Shown: positions 25,343 through 34,124, counted from the stretch's first letter. The stretch is 64,000 bases of DNA from JAALLB01 sp017643495 (GCA_965216105.1 OZ244147.1:2170001-2234000); one strand, 5' to 3'. Notes: generated from the sequence alone by a model not told the origin. Numbers and translations are program-made.

Positions 25343-25361
25343 GTTACTAGCTCCTGTGCGC

Positions 25362-25556
25362 TCAGGCGTTTTCTTCGACGATACGCACCATATGGGACAC
25401 CTTGCGGATCATCCCACGAACGGCTGGAGTATCTTCGAGTGTTGCGCGACGGTTCAATTTGTTGAGGCCAAGGCCAATCAAGGTTGCACGCTGGTCACCT
25501 GAACGGCGTAGCGGGCTTCCTGTCTGCTGAACAATAATGGTTTTTTTGTCTGCCAT
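25362..25556 (-). CDS. rpmD: 50S ribosomal protein L30
   Basis: A 64-residue protein, the usual bacterial size. IIVQQTGSPLRRSGDQRATLIGLGLNKLN contains the conserved region (shown here in part: RATLIGLGLNKLN), and MIRKVSHMVRIVEEN closes it. Its ATG is 11 bases after the rpsE stop. Confidence 0.97.
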   Translation of the reverse strand: MADKKTIIVQQTGSPLRRSGDQRATLIGLGLNKLNRRATLEDTPAVRGMIRKVSHMVRIVEENA

Positions 25557-25567
25557 GGTCGTTGCCC

Positions 25568-26125
25568 TTAGTCTTCAGAACCAATCAGGTCGCGACGACG
25601 CTCCTGAAGGGTTGAATATTTGAGGCCGCGCTGTGCGGCAATGTCTTTGGGATGCATCTGGTTCTTGAGAGCATCGAATGTCGCGCGAACCATGTTGTAG
25701 GCATTGGATGAACCAAGAGACTTGGCCACAATGTCCTGTATACCGAGTGTTTCGAAAACAGCACGCATCGGGCCACCTGCAATGATACCGGTACCCGCAG
25801 GAGCAGCACGGAGGAAGACCTTGCCTGCGCCATGGCGACCGTTCACATCATGGTGCAATGTGCGACCTGAGCGCAATGGAACAAAAATCATGTCCCGTTT
25901 GGCGCTTTCCGTAGCCTTGCGGATTGCTTCCGGCACTTCACGGGCCTTGCCGTGACCGAAGCCAACCCGACCTTTCTGGTCGCCTACAACAACAAGAGCA
26001 GCGAAGCCAAAGCGACGACCACCCTTTACAACTTTTGCAACGCGGTTGATGTGGACGAGCTTGTCAACAAACTCGCTGTCCTTCTCATCGCGATCCCGGT
26101 TACGGGAGTTTTCACGAGGTGCCAT
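25568..26125 (-). CDS. rpsE: 30S ribosomal protein S5
   Basis: A 185-residue protein important for decoding fidelity. After a charged, probably disordered start (MAPRENSRNRDRDEKDSEF), the double-stranded-RNA-binding fold contains VHINRVAKVVKGGRRFGFAA and GRVGFGHGKAREVPEAI. The C-terminal half includes VFLRAAPAGTGIIAGGPMRA. ATG 26125 was chosen; an upstream in-frame start at 26179 would add 18 residues foreign to the family. Confidence 0.98.
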   Translation of the reverse strand: MAPRENSRNRDRDEKDSEFVDKLVHINRVAKVVKGGRRFGFAALVVVGDQKGRVGFGHGKAREVPEAIRKATESAKRDMIFVPLRSGRTLHHDVNGRHGAGKVFLRAAPAGTGIIAGGPMRAVFETLGIQDIVAKSLGSSNAYNMVRATFDALKNQMHPKDIAAQRGLKYSTLQERRRDLIGSED

Positions 26126-26234
26126 TATCCTGTTCCTTGTTCTTTTCCGGTAGCACGTTTCAAGTCTGTGTTGACACACCCCCGGGGGGAAGCATCAGGA
26201 AGGCCAATGGCCTGTCATATCCGATTTGCAACAA

Positions 26235-26591
26235 TCAGAAGCTCAGGCCGCCCTCACGCGCAGCATCTGCGAGCGCTTTTACCCGGCCGTGATAAATGTA
26301 TGGTCCACGGTCGAAAATGACTTCGCTGACACCTGCCTTGGTTGCACGCTCTGCAACGAGCTTGCCAATCTCCTGGGCTGCGGTCACATTACCACCGGCC
26401 TTGCCCTTGAAATCCTTTTCAAGCGTTGAGGCAGAAGCAAGCGTATGGCCGGCATTGTCATCAATAACCTGCGCATAAATATGCTGTGCAGAACGGTGAA
26501 CGCTCAGACGTGGACGGCCGTTTGCAACCTTTTTGAGAGAGCGGCGGACGCGCAAAACACGGCGCTGCTCAGTATTGAGTTTCTTGCCCAT
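26235..26591 (-). CDS. rplR: 50S ribosomal protein L18
   Basis: A 118-residue 5S rRNA-binding protein. RPRLSVHRSAQHIYAQVIDD and GPYIYHGRVKALADAAREGG, the closing signature, are typical of the family. It begins one base after the rplF stop, so translation is probably coupled. A 109-base gap precedes rpsE. Confidence 0.98.
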   Translation of the reverse strand: MGKKLNTEQRRVLRVRRSLKKVANGRPRLSVHRSAQHIYAQVIDDNAGHTLASASTLEKDFKGKAGGNVTAAQEIGKLVAERATKAGVSEVIFDRGPYIYHGRVKALADAAREGGLSF

Positions 26592-26592
26592 C

Positions 26593-27126
26593 TTACTTCT
26601 TCTTGCCTTCCTTGCGGAAAATCATCTCGTCCGCGTATTTGATGCCCTTGCCCTTGTATGGCTCGGGTGGACGATAGCTTCGGATTTCAGCAGCTACCTG
26701 GCCAACCTTCTGCTTGTCGATGCCGGAAACAACAATTTCGGTTGGTTTCGGACAAGCTATGGTGATGCCTTCCGGAGCTTCATAGATCACTTCGTGTGAA
26801 AAGCCGAGTGAAAGCTGAACATTGGCGCCCTGCATTGCTGCACGATAACCAACACCATTGATTTCCAGCTTCTTTTCAAACCCGTTTTTGACACCCTCCA
26901 TGATGTTTGAAACCATGGTGCGCGACAGACCCCAACGGGACCGCGCAAGTTTTGTATCGTCACGAGGATCCACGGAGACTTGTCCGTCTTCCATTTTCAC
27001 GAGCACTTCATCGTTTACGACAAACTGCAATTCGCCTTTCGGTCCCTTGGCAGTAACCGTCTGGCCTTCAACGGTCGCCGTTACCCCTTCGGGTACAGCA
27101 ACCGGCTTTTTACCTATGCGAGACAT
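26593..27126 (-). CDS. rplF: 50S ribosomal protein L6
   Basis: A 177-residue protein near the GTPase-associated centre. Two repeats of the L6 fold are visible, starting MSRIGKKPVAVPEGVTATVE. The C-terminal signature IRSYRPPEPYKGKGIKYADE binds the sarcin-ricin region. Full length. Confidence 0.99.
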   Translation of the reverse strand: MSRIGKKPVAVPEGVTATVEGQTVTAKGPKGELQFVVNDEVLVKMEDGQVSVDPRDDTKLARSRWGLSRTMVSNIMEGVKNGFEKKLEINGVGYRAAMQGANVQLSLGFSHEVIYEAPEGITIACPKPTEIVVSGIDKQKVGQVAAEIRSYRPPEPYKGKGIKYADEMIFRKEGKKK

Positions 27127-27145
27127 ATTTCTTCACCCCGTTCCG

Positions 27146-27544
27146 TTAAAAGACGCGGCAGAGAATCTCACCGCCGACATTTTGCGAGCGAGCTTCATGA
27201 TCTGCCATCACGCCTTTTGGCGTTGAGAGAATGTTGATGCCAAGTCCGTTAGCAACATTGGGAATGGACTTGACTGAAGAATACACCCGAAGGCCGGGGC
27301 GGGAAACACGAGAAATCTCGCGAATGACCGGCGCACCTTCAAAATATTTCAGCTCGATTTCGATTTCGGACTTGCCGTCTTCAAAATCAACCTGGGCATA
27401 GTCACGGATGTAACCTTCGGATTTGAGAACTTCACAAACGTTTGCGCGCAATTTCGATGCAGGGCTCGAAATCTTTGTCTTGTTGCGCATCAAGCCGTTG
27501 CGAATACGGGTCAGCATATCGCCGAGAGGATCGCTCATGGACAT
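27146..27544 (-). CDS. rpsH: 30S ribosomal protein S8
   Basis: A 132-residue primary 16S rRNA-binding protein. In E. coli S8 represses the spc operon by binding a site near rplE; whether that loop exists here was not established. Landmarks are DPLGDMLTRIRNGLMRNKT and the C-terminal LSTPKGVMADHEARSQNVGG. Full length. Confidence 0.99.
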   Translation of the reverse strand: MSMSDPLGDMLTRIRNGLMRNKTKISSPASKLRANVCEVLKSEGYIRDYAQVDFEDGKSEIEIELKYFEGAPVIREISRVSRPGLRVYSSVKSIPNVANGLGINILSTPKGVMADHEARSQNVGGEILCRVF

Positions 27545-27556
27545 ATCGTATATTCC

Positions 27557-27862
27557 TTACCAGCTTGACTTGACGAGACCAGGGATCTTGCCGATCGAAC
27601 CCAGTTCGCGCAGCGCAATCCGTGACATCTTGAGTTTGCGATAGTAACCGCGCGGACGACCGGTAACCTCGCAACGGTTGCGAACGCGGATACGGGAAGT
27701 ATCACGTGGCAGCTCGTTCATTTTGAGCTGTGCCTTGAAGCGTTCTTCGATAGGCAGATCACGGTTCATGATGATCTTCTTGAGAGCCGCACGCTTCTCC
27801 GCGCCGTTGGCAGCCTTGCGTGCCCGGCGTTTGTTCTTGGTAAATGCGCTAACCTTAGCCAT
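27557..27862 (-). CDS. rpsN: 30S ribosomal protein S14 (zinc-independent form)
   Basis: A 101-residue protein of the 30S head. It is the long form without the two CxxC pairs of zinc-binding S14; only one cysteine is present (RNRCEVTGRPRGYYRKLKMS). The closing GKIPGLVKSSW is standard. It starts 29 bases after the rplE stop. Confidence 0.99.
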   Translation of the reverse strand: MAKVSAFTKNKRRARKAANGAEKRAALKKIIMNRDLPIEERFKAQLKMNELPRDTSRIRVRNRCEVTGRPRGYYRKLKMSRIALRELGSIGKIPGLVKSSW

Positions 27863-27891
27863 TCAATCTTTCCTCTGTTTCACGCTTGCCG

Positions 27892-28458
27892 TTACTGCCC
27901 ACGTTTCTGGAATGGGAAGTTGAACTCTGTCAGCAGAGCCCGTGCTTCATCATCCGTCTTCGCAGTCGTACAAACGATTACGTCCATGCCCCAGATCTGA
28001 TCTACCTTGTCGTAGTTGATTTCCGGAAACACGATGTGTTCCTTGATACCCATGGCAAAGTTGCCACGCCCATCAAAGCTTTTCGGGTTAAGGCCGCGAA
28101 AGTCCCGTACACGCGGAAGCGCAACGGTGACCAGGCGATCAATAAATTCATACATGCGGGAACCACGGAGAGTAACCTTGGCGCCCAGTGGCATTCCTTC
28201 ACGCACCTTGAAGGTGGCAACAGACTTGCGAGCATGTGTCACTTGCGCTTTCTGACCGGCAATCATTGTCAGGTCGTCAGCTGCAATTTGTGCCTTTTTG
28301 GAATCCTGGGTTGTCTCACCAACACCCATGTTCAGCACAATTTTTTCAATCTTTGGAACTTCCATCGGATTCTTGTATCCGAATTGTTCCAGCATCTTAC
28401 CCCGAACAGCATCATCATAATGCTTGCGCAGGCGTGGTACGTAATTGGTATCAGCCAT
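27892..28458 (-). CDS. rplE: 50S ribosomal protein L5
   Basis: A 188-residue protein of the central protuberance that binds 5S rRNA and touches the P-site tRNA. NPMEVPKIEKIVLNMGVGE and RVRDFRGLNPKSFDGRGNFA are family signatures. Its ATG lies eight bases inside the end of rplX, a small overlap suggesting translational coupling. Confidence 0.99.
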   Translation of the reverse strand: MADTNYVPRLRKHYDDAVRGKMLEQFGYKNPMEVPKIEKIVLNMGVGETTQDSKKAQIAADDLTMIAGQKAQVTHARKSVATFKVREGMPLGAKVTLRGSRMYEFIDRLVTVALPRVRDFRGLNPKSFDGRGNFAMGIKEHIVFPEINYDKVDQIWGMDVIVCTTAKTDDEARALLTEFNFPFQKRGQ

Positions 28459-28765
28459 CGATTACTTCTCCGGAGCGTTTGGAGATGCGGACCTTGCGGC
28501 CATCATCCATTGTTTTGAACCCAACACGAGTGGCCTTGCCGTCCTTTGGGTCAACAAGAGCGAGGTTTGAAACCTGGATCGCCGCTTCACGTGTTGTAAT
28601 TCCGCCCTCTTGCTGGGCAGTCTGTTTCTGGTGACGCTTGATCATGTTGATGCCCTGCACCACAGCTTTTCCCTCACGGGGAAGCATTGTCACGATCTGG
28701 CCTGTACGGCCCTTGTCCTTGCCAGTCAATACGACAACATTGTCGCCTTTTTTCAGCTTTTGCAT
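28451..28765 (-). CDS. rplX: 50S ribosomal protein L24
   Basis: A 104-residue assembly-initiating protein with an N-terminal KOW motif (KLKKGDNVVVLTGKDKGRTG). The ending VRISKRSGEVIDG matches the bacterial form. It overlaps rplE and follows rplN by 12 bases. Confidence 0.98.
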   Translation of the reverse strand: MQKLKKGDNVVVLTGKDKGRTGQIVTMLPREGKAVVQGINMIKRHQKQTAQQEGGITTREAAIQVSNLALVDPKDGKATRVGFKTMDDGRKVRISKRSGEVIDG

Positions 28766-28777
28766 GATCCCTACCCC

Positions 28778-29146
28778 TTACAGCACTTCTGGTGCCAGCG
28801 AGATGATCTTCATATGCTTCTTGGCACGCAGTTCACGCGGAACGGGCCCGAAGATACGAGTGCCAACCGGCTCACTCTTGTTATCCACGATAACTGCAGC
28901 ATTGCCATCAAAACGAATTTCGCTACCGTCTGGCCGACGCAGGGACTGAGCCGTACGGACCACAACAGCTTTCATGACCTGGCCTTTTTTCACCCGGCCG
29001 CGCGGAATGGCTTCTTTCACTGAAACCACGATTATGTCACCAACTGAAGCGTATTTCCTTTTGGAACCGCCCAGTACCTTGATGCACATAACACGACGAG
29101 CGCCGGAATTGTCGGCGACATCGAGATTTGTTTGCATCTGAATCAT
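28778..29146 (-). CDS. rplN: 50S ribosomal protein L14
   Basis: A 122-residue, highly conserved protein at the subunit interface. MIQMQTNLDVADNSGARRVM opens it and FGPVPRELRAKKHMKIISLA lies near the end. Exactly the standard bacterial length. A 63-base gap separates it from rpsQ. Confidence 0.99.
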   Translation of the reverse strand: MIQMQTNLDVADNSGARRVMCIKVLGGSKRKYASVGDIIVVSVKEAIPRGRVKKGQVMKAVVVRTAQSLRRPDGSEIRFDGNAAVIVDNKSEPVGTRIFGPVPRELRAKKHMKIISLAPEVL

Positions 29147-29209
29147 GACTGGCTACCTTCTTTTTTCTGATTATCCGACCGGAAACCACGGTCGGGGCCT
29201 GTCCATCTC

Positions 29210-29446
29210 TTACGCCTGACCCTCAATAACGATCCAGCGCTTGTCTTTTGAAATCGGGCGGCATTCCTCGATGAAAACCTCATCGCCGACCTTTTTCACG
29301 TTTGCCTCGTCATGGGCCTTGTAGTTTTTCGTACGACGTACAGTCTTCTTGAAGAGCGGGTGGGTAAACCGGCGCTCGACCTTGACGACGACCGTCTTGT
29401 CGTTCTTGTCACTTACAACAGTGCCCTGCAGAACGCGTTTTGGCAT
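29210..29446 (-). CDS. rpsQ: 30S ribosomal protein S17
   Basis: A 78-residue OB-fold protein that binds the 5' domain of 16S rRNA. MPKRVLQGTVVSDKNDKTVV and the closing ECRPISKDKRWIVIE are diagnostic. Slightly shorter at the C-terminus than the E. coli protein. Confidence 0.98.
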   Translation of the reverse strand: MPKRVLQGTVVSDKNDKTVVVKVERRFTHPLFKKTVRRTKNYKAHDEANVKKVGDEVFIEECRPISKDKRWIVIEGQA

Positions 29447-29472
29447 GTCTCTTACTTTCCTTTAAGGCCTTT

Positions 29473-29676
29473 TCAGGCCTTTGCTTCGTTGCGCTGCTTT
29501 TCGGCAGCAATTGTGTGGATGCGGGCAATGTCACGACGGACTTGACGCATACGTGCTGTGTTCTCGATTTGACCCGTTGCACGCTGGAATCGCAGGTTGA
29601 ACTGCTCTTTTTTCAGCGCTTCGAGTTCGGTTACAAGCTCGTCAGCAGTTTTGGTACGAATTTCGCCGGCCTTCAT
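29473..29676 (-). CDS. rpmC: 50S ribosomal protein L29
   Basis: A 67-residue helical-hairpin protein near the exit tunnel, beside the docking site for trigger factor and SRP. ELEALKKEQFNLRFQRATGQ and the following RMRQVRRDIARIHTI are the conserved core. It is 28 bases after rplP and 26 before rpsQ. Confidence 0.98.
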   Translation of the reverse strand: MKAGEIRTKTADELVTELEALKKEQFNLRFQRATGQIENTARMRQVRRDIARIHTIAAEKQRNEAKA

Positions 29677-29704
29677 GGCAAAACCTCTTCTTTCAAATCT
29701 TCAA

Positions 29705-30118
29705 TCAGTCGGCAATGCGACTTACAAACCGGGTCTTGACCGGAAGCTTCTGTGCACCGAGACGAAGTGCTTCACGAGCAACTTCTTCTGATACACCGTC
29801 AATCTCGAACATGATCCGGCCAGGTTTGACACGGGCTGCCCAATAATCAACAGACCCCTTACCCTTACCCATACGGACTTCGGTCGGCTTCGATGTTACC
29901 GGAAGATCAGGGAAGATCCTGATCCATACACGACCGGCCCGTTTCATGTGGCGGGTAATCGCACGACGAGCCGCCTCGATCTGACGGGCAGTCACCCGCT
30001 CAGGCTCTTGGGCCTTGATGCCATAGGCACCAAATGTCAGTTGTGCACCGCCCTTTGCGACGCCACGAATCCGGCCCTTGTGTGCCTTTCGGAATTTTGT
30101 GCGCTTTGGCTGCAACAT
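29705..30118 (-). CDS. rplP: 50S ribosomal protein L16
   Basis: A 137-residue protein contacting the A-site tRNA elbow. MLQPKRTKFRKAHKGRIRG, IEAARRAITRHMKRAGRVWI and RMGKGKGSVDYWAARVKPG are all standard. The arginine of RMGKGKG matches the one hydroxylated in E. coli L16. Full length. Confidence 0.99.
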   Translation of the reverse strand: MLQPKRTKFRKAHKGRIRGVAKGGAQLTFGAYGIKAQEPERVTARQIEAARRAITRHMKRAGRVWIRIFPDLPVTSKPTEVRMGKGKGSVDYWAARVKPGRIMFEIDGVSEEVAREALRLGAQKLPVKTRFVSRIAD

Positions 30119-30142
30119 TGTTTTTTAATCCCGTTCTCTTGC

Positions 30143-30850
30143 TTAAGCGTTCTGACGACGGTTTCCGCCACCGCCCTGCTCTTGCGCTTCATTACCACGG
30201 CGTTCGGATGCCATTGGGTCGTGTTCGAAAATCTCACCCTTGAAAATCCAGACTTTGACGCCACAGATCCCGTAAGCGGTAGAGGCGGATGCTGTGCCAT
30301 AATCAATGTCTGCACGTAGTGTATGCAATGGCACACGACCTTCGCGATACCATTCCATCCGCGCAATTTCCGCGCCGCCAAGACGTCCCGAACAGTTGAT
30401 CCGGATACCCAGAGCCCCAAGACGCATGGCTGATTGCACAGCACGCTTCATGGCGCGACGGAAAGCAACCCGGCGTTCAAGCTGTTGGGCAATCGACTGG
30501 GCGACAATCGTCGCATCGATCTCCGGCTTGCGGACTTCATTAATGTTGATGTGAACTTCCGAAGAAGTCATTGTGCTCAGCTTGCGGCGCAGCTTTTCAA
30601 TGTCTGCCCCCTTCTTGCCGATGATAATGCCCGGACGAGCCGAGAAAATCGTGATCCGGCACTTCTTGTGCGGACGCTCAATGACAATCTTTGAAATCGA
30701 AGCTGCAGAGAGCTCCTTTTCCAGAAATTCACGGATTTCAATATCTTCATGCAGAAGCTTTCCGTACTCGTCCTTGCCAGCGAACCAGCGGGAGTCCCAG
30801 GTACGGTTTATGCCGAGGCGCATTCCGATTGGATTGACTTTCTGACCCAT
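30143..30850 (-). CDS. rpsC: 30S ribosomal protein S3
   Basis: A 235-residue protein at the mRNA entry channel. The KH domain is near residues 40-105 (ITIFSARPGIIIGKKGADIE), followed by the S3 C-terminal domain (LGIRINCSGRLGGAEIARME). A glycine/glutamine-rich tail (EAQEQGGGGNRRQNA) is probably disordered. Its ATG shares one base with the rplV stop (TAATG). Confidence 0.99.
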   Translation of the reverse strand: MGQKVNPIGMRLGINRTWDSRWFAGKDEYGKLLHEDIEIREFLEKELSAASISKIVIERPHKKCRITIFSARPGIIIGKKGADIEKLRRKLSTMTSSEVHININEVRKPEIDATIVAQSIAQQLERRVAFRRAMKRAVQSAMRLGALGIRINCSGRLGGAEIARMEWYREGRVPLHTLRADIDYGTASASTAYGICGVKVWIFKGEIFEHDPMASERRGNEAQEQGGGGNRRQNA

Positions 30851-31233
30851 TATGCGGCCTCCTCTTCAACTTCCCGAACGACGATTGTCAGATGCGAGAA
30901 TGGTTTCAGGATGCGGCTTGTGCGACCGCGGCCACGAACCCTGAATCGTTTCATTGTGATGGACTTGCCGACATATGCTTCCGCAACAATCAGGCTGTCC
31001 ACATCCAGATCATGGTTGTTCTCGGCGTTAGCAATAGCCGACTGAAGGGTTTTCAGAACGGTACCAGCGATACGACGATGAGAAAACTCAAGGTCAGCCA
31101 ATGCCTTGTTGACCTTCTTGCCACGAATGAGGCGGGCAACATCGTTCAGCTTTTGCGGACTTGTACGGATCGTGCGGGTTACCGCACGCGCCTCATTGTC
31201 CTTCAAATCACGTTCGCGCTTAGGCTTGCCCAT
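30850..31233 (-). CDS. rplV: 50S ribosomal protein L22
   Basis: A 127-residue protein whose extended loop lines the exit tunnel. VARLIRGKKVNKALADLEF, VLKTLQSAIANAENNHDLD and RGRGRTSRILKPFSHLTIVV are family signatures. It ends one base into rpsC and starts two bases after the rpsS stop. Confidence 0.99.
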   Translation of the reverse strand: MGKPKRERDLKDNEARAVTRTIRTSPQKLNDVARLIRGKKVNKALADLEFSHRRIAGTVLKTLQSAIANAENNHDLDVDSLIVAEAYVGKSITMKRFRVRGRGRTSRILKPFSHLTIVVREVEEEAA

Positions 31234-31235
31234 GA

Positions 31236-31514
31236 TTACTTCCTCTTCGCTTTCTTGTCGGCGCCGTGACCATAATAGGTCCGGGTTGGCGAAAACTCGC
31301 CAAACTTGTGCCCTACCATGTCTTCGTTAACAGACACGGGAATGTGCTTCTGTCCGTTGTAGACACCGAATGTCAGACCCACGAATTGCGGCAGGATCGT
31401 AGAACGTCTGCTCCAGGTCTTGATCACTTCATTTCTGCCACCTTCGCGAACCTTGTCGGCTTTCTTCAAGAGATAGCCATCCACAAAAGGGCCTTTCCAA
31501 ACTGAACGTGCCAC
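31236..31514 (-). CDS. rpsS: 30S ribosomal protein S19
   Basis: A 92-residue protein of the 30S head, bound with S13. MARSVWKGPFVDGYLLKKAD, RRSTILPQFVGLTFGVYNG and HKFGEFSPTRTYYGHGADKK are the expected blocks. Exactly the standard length. Confidence 0.99.
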   Translation of the reverse strand: MARSVWKGPFVDGYLLKKADKVREGGRNEVIKTWSRRSTILPQFVGLTFGVYNGQKHIPVSVNEDMVGHKFGEFSPTRTYYGHGADKKAKRK

Positions 31515-31523
31515 TTGCTGTTC

Positions 31524-32363
31524 CTATCGTTTCTTGCGCTGATGACGTGAGCGCATGATGAGTTTGTCCGAAGACTTCGAATTCTTGCGGGTACGCTTGC
31601 CCTTTGTTGGCTTGCCCCACGGCGTCACCGGGTGACGACCACCGGATGTCCGGCCTTCACCACCACCATGCGGGTGGTCAACCGGGTTCATGGCAACACC
31701 ACGAACCGATGGACGGCGACCGAGCCAGCGTGAACGTCCAGCCTTGCCCTTGTTGGTGTTGGCATTGTCAGGGTTGGACACCGCACCGATTGTTGCAATG
31801 CACTCACCATGAACAAGGCGCTGTTCACCAGAATTGAGTCGCAGGATCGCGTAAGGCCCATCACGACCGACCAGTTGAACATAAGCACCGGCAGAACGGG
31901 CAATCTGTGCACCTTTGCCTGGCTTCATCTCCACATTGTGAATGATGGTACCAACCGGAATGGAACGCATTGGCATGCAGTTGCCCGGCTTGATGTCTGC
32001 GCTGTCAGAAGCAATTACCTTGTCCCCGGCAGCCAGACGCTGTGGAGCGATAATGTAAGACAGTTCACCATCAGAGTACTTGAGCAATGCGATAAATGCA
32101 GTCCGGTTCGGATCGTACTCGATCCGTTCAACCGTGGCTTCCACATCCCGCTTCAGACGCTTGAAGTCAATGATGCGGTAAGTCCGTTTGTGACCGCCAC
32201 CAATGTGGCGAGCCGTTACACGGCCCCTGTTATTGCGGCCACCTGACTTGGTCAGGCCTTCGGTCAGGCTCTTTACCGGCTTTCCGCGATGAAGGCCGCT
32301 GCGATCAACGATCACAAGCTGGCGTTGGCCCGGCGTCCTTGGATTGAATTTTCTAAGTGGCAT
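31524..32363 (-). CDS. rplB: 50S ribosomal protein L2
   Basis: A 279-residue protein required for subunit joining and peptidyl transfer. The conserved SH3-like and OB-like domains are present, and VDHPHGGGEGRTSGGRHP contains the histidine linked to peptidyl-transferase function. The end is strongly basic (KSSDKLIMRSRHQRKKR). Full length. Confidence 0.99.
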   Translation of the reverse strand: MPLRKFNPRTPGQRQLVIVDRSGLHRGKPVKSLTEGLTKSGGRNNRGRVTARHIGGGHKRTYRIIDFKRLKRDVEATVERIEYDPNRTAFIALLKYSDGELSYIIAPQRLAAGDKVIASDSADIKPGNCMPMRSIPVGTIIHNVEMKPGKGAQIARSAGAYVQLVGRDGPYAILRLNSGEQRLVHGECIATIGAVSNPDNANTNKGKAGRSRWLGRRPSVRGVAMNPVDHPHGGGEGRTSGGRHPVTPWGKPTKGKRTRKNSKSSDKLIMRSRHQRKKR

Positions 32364-32374
32364 GTTCCTGTTCC

Positions 32375-32668
32375 TTAGAGCCCTGTCGTCACGTCGATGG
32401 ATTCACCGTCAACAAGCGTGACAATTGCCTTCTTGACGTCGCTCTGCTTGCCCTTGACACCGCGGAAACGTTTTACCTTGCCCTTGCGAACAAGCGTGTT
32501 AACCGCCTTGACCTTGACACCGAACAGCGCTTCGACCGCTTTCTTGATTTCCGGCTTCGTTGCTGTCTTGGCCACGTTGAACACAACCTGGTCAGCTTCT
32601 GAAGCCATGGTGGTTTTTTCCGTAATGACCGGTGAAACGATCACATCGTAATGGCGTACATCCGTCAT
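32375..32668 (-). CDS. rplW: 50S ribosomal protein L23
   Basis: A 97-residue protein at the tunnel exit, the docking point for trigger factor and SRP. HYDVIVSPVITEKTTMASEA and EALFGVKVKAVNTLVRKGKV are typical. Its ATG overlaps the rplD stop by four bases, indicating coupled translation. Confidence 0.98.
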   Translation of the reverse strand: MTDVRHYDVIVSPVITEKTTMASEADQVVFNVAKTATKPEIKKAVEALFGVKVKAVNTLVRKGKVKRFRGVKGKQSDVKKAIVTLVDGESIDVTTGL

Positions 32669-33285
32669 TTGAAACGCTCCTCAAGTGCCTCTACAGCAGC
32701 CTTCGAAAGCACAAGTTTTTCACGGCGCAGTATGTCGTAAACATTGATGCCCTGGACTGGCAAAACATCGATCTGCGGTACGTTGCGGGCAGCAAGCTGG
32801 AAGTTGCCGTCTATCTCTGAACCGCCAATGAAAAGTGCATTCTCAAGCCCCAGGCCCGCAAGCTGTCCGCGCAGGGCACTGGTCTTTGCATCCTTTATGG
32901 ACAGTTCGTCAACAACGACAATCTGCTCAGCCGCCTGCTTGGAAGACAATGCATGGCGAAGTGCAAGTGCACGAACCTTCTTGGGAAGGCTGAACGAATG
33001 GTCACGCGGGGTTGGCCCAAATGCGCGGCCACCGCCACGGAACTGCGGAGCCTTCTTTGTGGAATGGCGTGCGTTACCGGTACCTTTCTGGCGATACATT
33101 TTTTTGGTAGTCGCAGAAATTTCGGAACGGTTCTTGACATCGTGTGTGCCAGCACGCCGTTTTGCAAGCTGGTAGCGAACCATGCGATGAAGCAGGTCGG
33201 TACGGACTTCAAGGCCGAAAATCGCATCAGAGAGCGACACTTTACCGGACTTCTTGCCGTCAAGTTTGGTGACTTCAAGTTCCAT
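32665..33285 (-). CDS. rplD: 50S ribosomal protein L4
   Basis: A 206-residue protein whose loop reaches the tunnel constriction. RQKGTGNARHSTKKAPQFRG and GGGRAFGPTPRDHSFSLPKK form that loop. In E. coli L4 represses the S10 operon; the upstream rpsJ leader here was not shown to carry such a site. Its ATG shares one base with the rplC stop (TAATG). Confidence 0.99.
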   Translation of the reverse strand: MELEVTKLDGKKSGKVSLSDAIFGLEVRTDLLHRMVRYQLAKRRAGTHDVKNRSEISATTKKMYRQKGTGNARHSTKKAPQFRGGGRAFGPTPRDHSFSLPKKVRALALRHALSSKQAAEQIVVVDELSIKDAKTSALRGQLAGLGLENALFIGGSEIDGNFQLAARNVPQIDVLPVQGINVYDILRREKLVLSKAAVEALEERFK

Positions 33286-34124
33286 TACTTGTCACCCCCT
33301 TCATTGTTGTCTGACTGCTCAGCCGCAATTTCTTCGCGGGCTTCTGCAGCAGCGGCTTCTTCAGCCTTTTGTTGCGCTTCCAGTTCTGCAGCTTCTGCTT
33401 CAGCCAAAGCCTCTTCGGCAGCCTCAGCGGCTTTTGAAGCTTCCTCTGCATCACGACGACGTGCAGCAGGGAAGATTGCATCAGGGTGAACCGGCTTTTT
33501 CACGGCATCCTTGAGTGTAACCCAACCACCTTTTGGCCCGGGAACAGCTCCCTTGACGAGTACAAGACCGCGGTCAACATCAACAGATACAATCTGGATG
33601 TTCTGCGTAGTCACCCGGGTTGCACCCATGTGACCGGCCATTTTCTTGCCCTTGAATACCTTGCCCGGATCCTGACACTGGCCTGTTGAACCGTGGGAAC
33701 GGTGTGAAATGGAGTTACCGTGGGTTGCACGACCGCCACCAAAATTGTGACGTTTCATACCGCCCTGGAAGCCTTTACCGATTGTTGTACCGGTAACGTC
33801 GACAAACTGGCCAGGCATGTAATGGGCAGCAATAATTTCTGCACCAACCGGCAACATGTTGTCTTCAGAAACGCGGAACTCCACGACTTTCCTTTTCGGC
33901 TCAACTTTTGCAGAAGCAAAATGTCCGCGCATCGGCTTTGTGGTGTTTTTCACCTTGGCAAAGCCCGCGCCAAGTTGCACTGCAAAATAACCGTTCTTTT
34001 CTTTCGTGCGCTGGGCGACGACCTGTACCTTCTCCATTTGGAGAACGGTAACCGGCACATTTACTCCTTCATCGGTGTAAACGCGGGTCATCCCAACCTT
34101 TTTCGCAATCACGCCTGAACGCAT
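33285..34124 (-). CDS. rplC: 50S ribosomal protein L3 with a long acidic-alanine C-terminal tail
   Basis: A 279-residue early-assembly protein near the peptidyl-transferase centre. The core is standard through about residue 215: MRSGVIAKKVGMTRVYTDEG, GGRATHGNSISHRSHGSTGQ and KMAGHMGATRVTTQNI. The GSTGQ glutamine matches the PrmB methylation site. The last 60 residues are almost all Ala, Glu, Gln, Arg and Lys (EALAEAEAAELEAQQKAEEA is part of it), predicted as a charged helix, ending in acidic, flexible NNEGGDK. E. coli L3 is 209 residues, so the tail is an addition. No frameshift is evident: the frame runs cleanly into the TAATG overlap with rplD. Confidence 0.98.
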   Translation of the reverse strand: MRSGVIAKKVGMTRVYTDEGVNVPVTVLQMEKVQVVAQRTKEKNGYFAVQLGAGFAKVKNTTKPMRGHFASAKVEPKRKVVEFRVSEDNMLPVGAEIIAAHYMPGQFVDVTGTTIGKGFQGGMKRHNFGGGRATHGNSISHRSHGSTGQCQDPGKVFKGKKMAGHMGATRVTTQNIQIVSVDVDRGLVLVKGAVPGPKGGWVTLKDAVKKPVHPDAIFPAARRRDAEEASKAAEAAEEALAEAEAAELEAQQKAEEAAAAEAREEIAAEQSDNNEGGDK

